Part shown: positions 1-4,770 of the stretch, piece after piece
Numbering within the stretch: position 1 is the stretch's first letter
How the letters are laid out: every line of letters starts with the position of its first letter
Assembly: GCA_964470285.1 (NCBI GenBank)
Contig: CAYYBZ010000182.1
Coordinates: forward strand, 1 to 5,158
Direction: 5' to 3'
DNA length: 5,158 nucleotides
DNA from: CAYYBZ01 sp964470285 [NCBI: uncultured Oligoflexia bacterium]
GTDB taxonomy: Bacteria > Bdellovibrionota_G > CAYYBZ01
Notes under the pieces: generated by a model
The model's input: only the letters and a program-made list of their open reading frames with translations
Told to the model about the DNA's origin: nothing
Databases searched by the model: none
Program-made: the position numbers and the translations under genes

Positions 1-544
1 AGACATTTGCAACGAAAACATCAACAGCAATCAAAGCCGAAAATACTCCGTCACCGACGCCAAACACTTCCTTCATTGCGGTCTGATTTGCTCCGCCTCC
101 TATCCAGCTGCCTGCCAGCGTAGTCATTCCTCTCCATACGGCATCAGGGCCTGCTCCGCCGACTGTTTCAGGTGAAAATGTAGAAACTATAAGAATTGAA
201 AGCGGACCGCCTATAACGATTCCTACTGTTCCGGTTGCAAACATAATCAAAGCCTTAGGTCCCAGTGCAAGTATTCTTTTTAGGTCAATACTCAATGTCA
301 GAAGAACAAGGCTTGCAGGTAAAAGATATCTTGAGGAAACAAAATACAGATTTGATTCTTCACCGGAAATGATCCCGAAAGTTGAAAAAAGTGAAGGAAT
401 AAAATAACAAAGCAGTAGGGCGGGACAGTAAGTGTAAAACTTCTTGAATTTTTCCATACTCGAAGTCTTAAACACGGCGGCAAGGATTATCAGAAGAATT
501 CCCAGAACTACAGCATCATTTGTAATTAACGGACTGTTTTCCAT
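1..544 (-). CDS. DUF819 family integral membrane protein (N-terminal part, runs off left edge)
   Basis: The minus-strand frame starting with ATG at 542-544 stays open to the window edge and gives 181 residues, probably a little under half of a family member. It is very hydrophobic, with membrane segments at about residues 11-25, 41-57, 74-86, 96-120 and 167-180. Family-typical stretches are the start 'SPLITNDAVVLG', 'SSRYLLPASLVLLTLSIDLK' at 70-89, 'LGPKALIMF' at 94-102, 'GPDAVWRGM' at 132-140 and the glycine-rich 'GSWIGGGANQTAMKEVFG' at 145-162. These match my memory of DUF819 proteins closely. The molecular function of the family is not established; transport is a guess from topology. A GGGGG ribosome-binding site at 551-555 supports the start. 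The gene diverges from the broken lipoprotein gene at 722. No frame damage is seen in this part. Confidence 0.88.
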   Translation of the reverse strand, partial: MENSPLITNDAVVLGILLIILAAVFKTSSMEKFKKFYTYCPALLLCYFIPSLFSTFGIISGEESNLYFVSSRYLLPASLVLLTLSIDLKRILALGPKALIMFATGTVGIVIGGPLSILIVSTFSPETVGGAGPDAVWRGMTTLAGSWIGGGANQTAMKEVFGVGDGVFSALIAVDVFVANV

Positions 545-584
545 TTTAATCCCCCGGCAAGAAAGGTTTTAAATTAAGATTTGA

Positions 585-613
585 ATAATAACGGCTAATT
601 GCCTATTTGAAAA
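585..613 (-). promoter_or_regulatory. Possible promoter for the DUF819 gene
   Basis: On the minus strand TTTTCA (608-613) and TATTAT (585-590) are separated by exactly 17 nt, about 40 nt upstream of the start codon. The spacer holds an imperfect inverted repeat, GGCTAATTGCC on the plus strand at 593-603, which could bind a regulator. The boxes match the sigma-70 consensus only in part, and AT-rich DNA gives such matches by chance. The 177-nt gap 545-721 shows nothing else convincing, and I found no good promoter facing the lipoprotein gene. Confidence 0.25.
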
Positions 614-721
614 GATTTTTAATATTTTATACCGAAGTTTGAATTTCTAACTTTTCGTAATTACATAAATTTTGAAGTATGAATAGTTTGCTTAAATTGA
701 TAAAATTCGAAGGTGGAGGGC

Positions 722-1720
722 ATGATGTATTACAAGAAAATAATAGCGTTTCTTTTTATTTTTTCTATTTTCTTTGGATGTAAAAGCTCTACTGTGGTTA
801 ACCCGTTAGAAGAGCTTCCCTTTGACTGTTCAGGACTGCCTAATCCGGAGGAAATTTGCAACACTCAAAAAATACCTGACGGGGAAAATGTTGTTGCGGA
901 TATTGAACTTTCTGAATGCGGAACGCTCTCCCAAATGGAGCCACATATTTGTTGACTAAAGATGTGCAGAGTGCGGGAAGCTGTTTTGTGATTTCAGCAA
1001 ATAACATTACCCTCGATCTGGGGGGACACAGAATAATTTATGCAAAATCATTGGTAACAGAAGCAAATACCGTGGCGGGTGTTTATGTTTACGGAAGAGA
1101 AAATATTGAAATTAGAAACGGAACCATAGAGGAAGGCAACAGAGAAAATGAAAGGGCAAATCCTCTGCATCTTTACGGAGTGACAAATGCAGTAATAAGA
1201 AATATACACGCCATTGCGAAGGGAACTGATTCATGCAGCCTTCATTTTATGTATTCACACGGAGCCAAAACATATAATAACCGTCTTACAAGCGAAGTAA
1301 CCAACGTAGCAAACAGGCATTATCCCGGCGATTCGGTTATAAGGATAGCCGGAGGAGACGGAGATATCGAAGTTTATGAGAACTATATAGACTCCGGGCC
1401 TCAACCACGCCTATGCATTTCAGGCAACCGGAGTAGAAAACAATAACAATAATCTTATAACTGAAAACATTTTTAAAAGCGATACAGTCATACTTAATAT
1501 ATCATGGGATAATGCAAGCGGACTTCTACTTAAAAGAAATACATTTGAAAGAACGGGTGAAAGGGAAGATTTTAGAACAATTCATGTGGGTTCGGGTTCC
1601 GGTAGAACGGCAACCAATAATTATCTTTTTGATACCGAACTTTTGGGAGGAGCTGACCTTCGCGATATAAGAAAGTGGCACGGCAGCGAATTTTCTTTAT
1701 ATATGGGCTGGACATTAAAG
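722..1720 (+). pseudogene. Broken lipoprotein with right-handed beta-helix (NosD/pectate-lyase-like) fold, two frameshifts and lost 3' end
   Basis: The start is ATG at 722, or the adjacent ATG at 725, behind an AGGTGGAGGG ribosome-binding site (711-720). Residues 1-20 are a lipoprotein signal ending in the lipobox IFFGC, so the product would be anchored to a membrane. Reading stays in one frame to about 930, moves to the -1 frame up to about 1396, then returns to the first frame. The likely lesions are a lost C in the run at 930-932 and an extra G in the run at 1396-1398. The stitched 333-residue chain has no internal stop. It shows 'NNITLDLGGHRI' and successive beta-helix rungs such as 'ENIEIRNGTIEEG', 'NAVIRNIHAIAKG', 'DIEVYENYIDSG' and 'GLLLKRNTFERTG'. 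Beta-helix lipoproteins often bind or cleave polysaccharide, but no catalytic residues can be assigned. Similarity ends at 'YMGWTLK' near 1720, where antisense DNA of a dsrE fragment begins. A functional product is unlikely. Confidence 0.75.
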
Positions 1721-1723
1721 TCC
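1715..1723. other. Apparent deletion or rearrangement junction joining two convergent truncated genes
   Basis: Coding similarity of the plus-strand beta-helix gene stops after the lysine codon at 1718-1720. Similarity of the minus-strand DsrE fragment stops at the leucine codon read from the same three bases, followed at once by an in-frame TAA (1717-1715). Both genes therefore lose their C-terminal parts at the same place. The shared bases around TTAAAG could be microhomology at an illegitimate deletion, but a chimeric assembly join would look the same. Confidence 0.6.
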
Positions 1724-1881
1724 GGTAGCCAGCTTAAGTGCCATGGCGGCTGCGTGAAGGTTATCTGTGAAGTGTTTCAGGTGAACGACAATATTCTGTT
1801 TTTCTTTCTTTTCACCGGCTTTATAAGGGTAAAAGCGGCCAGCATTGATACGGTTAAAGTGAATACAAATAGTTTTTTCAT
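1715..1881 (-). pseudogene. Truncated, frameshifted DsrE-family protein with signal peptide
   Basis: On the minus strand an AAGGA ribosome-binding site (1889-1893) stands 5-7 nt before ATG at 1879-1881. The start opens a clear signal peptide, 'MKKLFVFTLTVSMLAAF', so the product was exported. That frame stops after 34 codons. Skipping to the frame one base earlier at about 1822-1830, consistent with a lost base, gives 'AGEKKEKQ' and then 'HLKHFTDNLHAAAMALKLA'. The latter resembles the start of DsrE/DsrF-like domains, whose members relay sulfur or act as small periplasmic proteins of unknown role. The chain ends at 'TGL' followed by TAA, before the rest of the domain (usually over 100 residues). 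It lies 53 nt downstream of the cytochrome gene on the same strand and was probably the last gene of that operon. The family call rests on recognising a short pattern. The signal peptide and ribosome-binding site are seen directly. Confidence 0.65.
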
Positions 1882-1934
1882 AAAAACTTCCTTCATTGTT
1901 TAATCAATTATCGAATGGGGTACATCGATAGCCA

Positions 1935-2267
1935 TTACTTTTTCAAAAGGCCGGCTTTTTTCGCATGTTTTATTAATTCATCGACTTTATGCCCCTTTTT
2001 ATCGTCATGACATGTTCCTGTGTGGCACCCTATGTATTTTTTCTCTCTGGTCATCGGTTCAATAAGTTCTCCCTTTTTGCCTACTTTATCCTTATGGCAG
2101 GGTAAACATCCTTCAAATGTCTTGGAATGGGCCATGTGCCGCCAGTTTTTCAATGTACCTACGCCTTCAACGTTTTCAAGAGTTATTTTTATCATACCCG
2201 CAAGGCAATAGGCACAAGTTAAAACTATAATGCAGGTTAGTGTTCCTGATAGAGAGATTTTGTACAT
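1935..2267 (-). CDS. Small exported diheme cytochrome c (class III / c7-like)
   Basis: The 110-residue product starts with a hydrophobic segment at about 5-25 that should direct export and either be cleaved after 'YCLAG' or act as an anchor. The mature part has two heme c attachment sites: a standard CLPCH at 54-58 and a wider C-x4-CH ('CHTGTCH') at 81-87, a spacing known from cytochrome c3-type proteins. H44, H47, H82, H93 and H101 could supply the distal heme ligands. The charged, lysine-rich C-terminus fits an electron shuttle docking to acidic partners. The start lies 6 nt after the stop of the ferritin-like gene and lacks a strong ribosome-binding site, which suggests translational coupling. 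A periplasmic electron carrier is likely; its donor and acceptor cannot be read from this window. Confidence 0.85.
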   Translation of the reverse strand: MYKISLSGTLTCIIVLTCAYCLAGMIKITLENVEGVGTLKNWRHMAHSKTFEGCLPCHKDKVGKKGELIEPMTREKKYIGCHTGTCHDDKKGHKVDELIKHAKKAGLLKK

Positions 2268-2273
2268 TTTATA

Positions 2274-2783
2274 TTAAAACGGCGAAAAGCGGTTTTCATT
2301 CCACGAATGTTCAAGCATTTCCTTTTCCATATTTACAAGAATGTCGTGGTGTGAAACTTCCGTATTTATCAAAAAGTCGTAAAATTTAAGAGCGTCCGGA
2401 TCTTTTTCCTTTTCTTTCTGCTCACGGTAAAAACCGATAGAGTTCTTCTCGAGATGAATACCTATGGATACGGCGCTTAAAGAATAATTGTCACCCTTTA
2501 GTCTTTTTATGAAATCTGCGTCAAAGACTTCTCCCACTTCCTTTAAATCAGACTTCATGTTTTTAACCGCACCCGAATAGTCAAAGCTTTCACCTTTTTC
2601 CAGAGTCTTTAAAGGTCCCATAAAAAATTCGTAATGCTTTTTTTCTTCCTGCGCCAGAAATTCGAAAATCTCTCTTGTGGAATTGTCTTTGGAATTTTTT
2701 GCGGCCATTGAGTAAAAATTGGCCCCGTCGGATTCTATTTTCAGGGCAGCTTTAAAAAGAGAAAGGATAGTATCCTTATCCAT
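2274..2783 (-). CDS. Ferritin-like / rubrerythrin-type diiron protein without rubredoxin domain
   Basis: The 169-residue product has no signal peptide and reads as a four-helix ferritin-like bundle. Candidate diiron ligands sit where rubrerythrins have them: E17 ('KIESDGANFY'), E46/E47 and H50 ('AQEEKKHYEF'), E112 ('HLEKNSIGFY'), and E142 with H145 ('NTEVSHHDIL'). The two ExxH motifs about 95 residues apart are the key evidence. No CxxC rubredoxin domain follows, so it is a 'rubrerythrin core' protein that would need an external electron donor. Such proteins detoxify peroxide or handle iron in anaerobes. The start at 2783 is backed by a GAGGT site (2789-2793). It sits 22 nt after the 117-residue gene and 6 nt before the cytochrome gene, so the three are almost certainly co-transcribed. 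Peroxidase activity is inferred from the family. Confidence 0.88.
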   Translation of the reverse strand: MDKDTILSLFKAALKIESDGANFYSMAAKNSKDNSTREIFEFLAQEEKKHYEFFMGPLKTLEKGESFDYSGAVKNMKSDLKEVGEVFDADFIKRLKGDNYSLSAVSIGIHLEKNSIGFYREQKEKEKDPDALKFYDFLINTEVSHHDILVNMEKEMLEHSWNENRFSPF

Positions 2784-2805
2784 TAGTTACCTCTAATACC
2801 TGTTT

Positions 2806-3159
2806 TTACTTTGTTTTACTCGGTTTCTTTTTTCTAGTCGGGCTTTTTTTGTTGAGATCGCTGAACTGGGCATTCTGTTTTCTGATTTTTGAGTTAATCT
2901 TTTCAATTTTATCAACGTATTTTTTAAGTGCCTGAGTGTTTAGTTTGTCCTGCTTTAAACCTTTATATGTTTCTTCTCCAAGTTTTTGATAAAGATAGCT
3001 TTTGTCTCTTTCCATCATTTGTGTATCAAGTTTGATTTTGCCCATTTTTGAATAGCGGACAACTTCTTTCTTCCCCTTGTTAAGCGCATCAAGGGTTTTA
3101 TCCCATACAGTTTCCAGCTGGTTTTTAACTTCATCATAATCAAAACCTTTTTTTGCCAT
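2806..3159 (-). CDS. Uncharacterised basic, coiled-coil-like small protein
   Basis: I do not recognise a named family for this 117-residue protein. It has no signal peptide or membrane segment. Residues about 8-100 are rich in charged residues and look mostly helical, with 'SKMGKIKLDTQMMERDKSYL' at 37-56 followed by 'YQKLGEETYKGL'. This resembles small conserved proteins of delta-type bacteria in which a helical repeat leads into a 'LG.E.Y' segment. The tail from 104 is a lysine/arginine-rich extension ('KKSPTRKKKPSKTK') like those on histone-like proteins, so nucleic-acid or other polyanion binding is possible but unproven. The start is well supported by GGAGG at 3165-3169. It is the first gene of a unit with the ferritin-like protein and the cytochrome, which hints at a role in stress response rather than housekeeping. 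Confidence 0.8.
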   Translation of the reverse strand: MAKKGFDYDEVKNQLETVWDKTLDALNKGKKEVVRYSKMGKIKLDTQMMERDKSYLYQKLGEETYKGLKQDKLNTQALKKYVDKIEKINSKIRKQNAQFSDLNKKSPTRKKKPSKTK

Positions 3160-3205
3160 TTTTTCCTCCGAAAGCTTTTAATGTAACTACTTAAAAATAT
3201 TAAAC

Positions 3206-3235
3206 ATGCTAGCGTACAATCCGAGTTTGTGTCAA
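3206..3235 (-). promoter_or_regulatory. Sigma-70-type promoter for the redox gene unit
   Basis: On the minus strand a perfect TTGACA (3230-3235) and a TAGCAT (3206-3211) lie 18 nt apart. A transcript starting near 3199 would have a leader of about 40 nt ending in a strong GGAGG site before the 117-residue protein. This places an independent promoter between pgsA and the redox genes, although read-through from pgsA remains possible because no clear terminator separates them. Confidence 0.6.
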
Positions 3236-3255
3236 TCCATAAAAACGACCTCGGT

Positions 3256-3837
3256 CTAGTTTCCGATGTTATAAGTCTTTATGAAAAACTTCCTTAAGTA
3301 CTGGTATCCGGAGATTATTGAAACAAAAAGTGAGCATAGGATCAAAGTGTATCCGATAATAAACCAGTCGATATCAAAAAGAGCATTATCACGGCCTACA
3401 ATGATTCCAATAAGTCCTACTACCTGTAAAGATGTTTTACTTTTAGCCAGTGAACTGGCTGAAATTACAACCCCGTGAGTCGTAGCCATGCTTCTTAAGG
3501 ACATTATTACGAATTCTCTCCAGATTAGTATAACGGGAATTACCATATCAATTTTGCCCTGATGCACCAGAACAATTAGTACCGAAGTTACCAATAACTT
3601 ATCTGCCAAGGGATCAAGAAGAATTCCGATTTTACTTTCCATGCCGAAGCGTTTTGCTATTAAACCGTCAAAGAAGTCCGTAAGTGATGCGAATGTGAAT
3701 ACTATTGCTGCCGCGATGTCATAATTTGGAGATTTTTCAAGCATTAGTACTACAACTGCAGGCACTGATAGTATTCGAAGTAAAGTAAGCTGGTTGGGAA
3801 GAGTCAGCAATTCATTTCTTAAGTTATCATGTGTCAT
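3256..3837 (-). CDS. pgsA: CDP-diacylglycerol--glycerol-3-phosphate 3-phosphatidyltransferase
   Basis: This integral membrane enzyme joins CDP-diacylglycerol and sn-glycerol 3-phosphate to phosphatidylglycerol phosphate, the committed step towards phosphatidylglycerol and cardiolipin. The 193-residue length is typical. The CDP-alcohol phosphotransferase signature runs from D54 to D79: D54-x2-D57-G58-x2-A61-K62-x8-G71-x3-D75-x3-D79, with all four aspartates present. The usual arginine after the alanine is lysine here (K62), followed by R63. 'LTLPNQLTLLRI' at 11-22, 'IWREF' at 106-110 and 'AKSKTSLQ' at 131-138 are further PgsA hallmarks, and several membrane segments follow. The ATG at 3837 overlaps the end of the transglycosylase gene by 11 nt and has no strong ribosome-binding site, so coupling to upstream translation is likely. 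Related enzymes such as phosphatidylserine synthase fit the flanking motifs less well. Confidence 0.93.
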   Translation of the reverse strand: MTHDNLRNELLTLPNQLTLLRILSVPAVVVLMLEKSPNYDIAAAIVFTFASLTDFFDGLIAKRFGMESKIGILLDPLADKLLVTSVLIVLVHQGKIDMVIPVILIWREFVIMSLRSMATTHGVVISASSLAKSKTSLQVVGLIGIIVGRDNALFDIDWFIIGYTLILCSLFVSIISGYQYLRKFFIKTYNIGN

Positions 3838-4471
3838 TTAGAGTGCTACCGTTTAAATAAGCCTGTAAATCTGCTTTTTGGTAGCTGCCATTATAGTATC
3901 TAATGACTTTTTGTACATAGTTTATTGTCTCTTTATATGGCGGTATGCCGTCATATTTGGAAACGGCTGTGGGACCTGCGTTATATGCTGCCAATGAAAG
4001 CTCTAAATCTCCCTCAAATCTATCAATCATCTTTTTTAAATACTTGCATCCGGCTTCAACGTTGAGCCATGGATCTCTAATGTTGTCTACACCCATCGAA
4101 TATGCTGTTTTTGGCATTAACTGCATCAATCCGACTGCACCTTTTTTGGAGACTGCCTGCGGATTAAAATTTGATTCCGCTTTTATTACTGCTTTTATCA
4201 GACTCTTTTCAAGCCCGTGTTTTTTTGAGGCCCAGTTGATAATGCTCTCAAGTTCGCTTTCTGAAAGGTTAAAAACGATTTTTGCTCTTCCGGTTTTTTC
4301 AAAAACACGAAAACCCTTAACCTTTTTAATGGTTTCCTTCGAAGGTCTGGTATCAGTAAAATAGACAATGCCTTTTGAATCTTCGTAAGTATAGATATCT
4401 GCAAAACAGGGAGTAGAATACATAAAGGTCATTGCAAGTAGGCAGAATATGACGGATATTTTTTTAAGCAT
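3827..4471 (-). CDS. Lytic murein transglycosylase with N-terminal DUF4124 domain
   Basis: The product cleaves the MurNAc-GlcNAc bond of peptidoglycan in the periplasm, forming 1,6-anhydro ends. I chose ATG at 4471, giving 214 residues: it opens a signal peptide 'MLKKISVIFCLLAMTF' with likely cleavage after 'PCFA' (21-24). An upstream in-frame TTG at 4486 would add five residues and is less likely. Neither start has a good ribosome-binding site. 'DIYTYEDSKGIVYFTDT' (25-41) is a DUF4124 module, common before SLT domains. The SLT domain covers about 85-195: catalytic E99 in 'IKAESNFNP', then 'GAVGLMQLMP' (111-120), 'NVEAGCKYLK' (137-146) and 'LAAYNAGP' (160-167). No lipobox is present, so the protein should be soluble or loosely bound. 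The gene heads a unit with pgsA, which it overlaps by 11 nt. Confidence 0.93.
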   Translation of the reverse strand: MLKKISVIFCLLAMTFMYSTPCFADIYTYEDSKGIVYFTDTRPSKETIKKVKGFRVFEKTGRAKIVFNLSESELESIINWASKKHGLEKSLIKAVIKAESNFNPQAVSKKGAVGLMQLMPKTAYSMGVDNIRDPWLNVEAGCKYLKKMIDRFEGDLELSLAAYNAGPTAVSKYDGIPPYKETINYVQKVIRYYNGSYQKADLQAYLNGSTLNDT

Positions 4472-4522
4472 TGATATATATAACAAATTTAATTAAAGCC
4501 TGAAAAACAACTAATGTTAACA

Positions 4523-4556
4523 CTTATATGGTCTCAAAATAAATATAGCATGTCAA
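4523..4556 (-). promoter_or_regulatory. Weak candidate promoter for the transglycosylase-pgsA unit
   Basis: On the minus strand a perfect TTGACA lies at 4551-4556, about 80 nt upstream of the transglycosylase start, and TATAAG lies at 4523-4528. The spacing between them is 22 nt, longer than a normal sigma-70 promoter. The -35 box may therefore work with a poorer -10 sequence, or the match may be chance. Confidence 0.25.
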
Positions 4557-4643
4557 TTTATTAGATAAAATAAAAAACGTTGTAACTATATGAAATAATA
4601 GGTAATATAGATTGAAGGGCTAAGTGGTTGCCTCGAATTCTCA

Positions 4644-4678
4644 ATTGAAAAAGGGAAAGTAAAGTTATGTTTTTCAAT
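4644..4678. repeat. 9-bp perfect inverted repeat with 17-nt loop
   Basis: ATTGAAAAA at 4644-4652 is the exact reverse complement of TTTTTCAAT at 4670-4678. It could be an operator, or a weak hairpin in the leader of the transporter mRNA. The arms are AT-rich and the loop is long, so it would be a poor terminator. Confidence 0.35.
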
Positions 4679-4708
4679 AGTAATTTCTTAAGGACATATT
4701 CAGGACAA

Positions 4709-4737
4709 TTTACTTTATTTTAGAATATTAATATTTT
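4709..4737 (+). promoter_or_regulatory. Possible promoter for the cation efflux gene
   Basis: TTTACT (4709-4714) and TATTTT (4732-4737) are separated by 17 nt and end about 33 nt before the transporter start codon. The palindrome AATATTAATATT (4724-4735) overlaps the spacer and -10 box, where a repressor would act. Each box matches consensus at only four of six positions in a very AT-rich stretch. Confidence 0.25.
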
Positions 4738-4770
4738 AATCTCGTAAAATATGTGGATTAATTGATAGGT

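Larger units (their letters stand above)
4472..4770. other. Non-coding divergent intergenic region, 299 nt
   Basis: This very AT-rich gap separates the start of the transglycosylase gene (minus) from the cation transporter gene (plus). No long reading frame or RNA gene is visible. It holds a 9-bp inverted repeat at 4644-4678, a 12-bp AT-only palindrome AATATTAATATT at 4724-4735, and weak promoter-like boxes facing both ways. It is longer than needed for two ordinary promoters, so an extra regulatory element or small RNA cannot be excluded. Confidence 0.6.

Noticed and set aside
298-483. 61-residue minus-strand frame
   Set aside because: It is a shadow of the DUF819 gene in another frame of the same strand and shows no family resemblance.
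713-721. GTG at 713 as the lipoprotein start
   Set aside because: It lies inside the AGGTGGAGGG ribosome-binding site. The ATG codons at 722 and 725 are correctly spaced and leave a standard lipoprotein signal.
930-932. Programmed -1 ribosomal frameshift in the beta-helix gene
   Set aside because: The bases around the shift do not form an X-XXY-YYZ slippery site in the correct phase, no downstream hairpin is evident, and a second opposite shift follows. Mutation or decay is simpler.
1909-1930. TATCGA/TCGATA inverted repeat as a terminator
   Set aside because: Only six AT-rich pairs around a ten-base loop, with no T run directly after it on either strand.
3247-3256. Hairpin plus T run after pgsA as a terminator
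   Set aside because: The arms GACC and GGTC leave only a two-base loop, or three pairs with a tetraloop. This is too weak to call even though TTTTT follows on the minus strand.
3945-4364. 139-residue plus-strand frame
   Set aside because: It lies antisense to the transglycosylase SLT and DUF4124 domains, which are clearly the coding strand.
4198-4404. 68-residue minus-strand frame, and similar short frames at 2020-2211 and 3281-3478 on the plus strand
   Set aside because: All overlap well-supported genes in other frames and have no recognisable features of their own.
4472-4486. TTG start adding five residues to the transglycosylase
   Set aside because: The ATG at 4471 directly opens a typical K-K signal peptide, and the TTG has no ribosome-binding site.
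4667-4723. 18-codon plus-strand mini-frame that might encode a leader peptide
   Set aside because: It has only a weak purine stretch as ribosome-binding site, a chance length for AT-rich DNA and no regulatory pattern in its codons.
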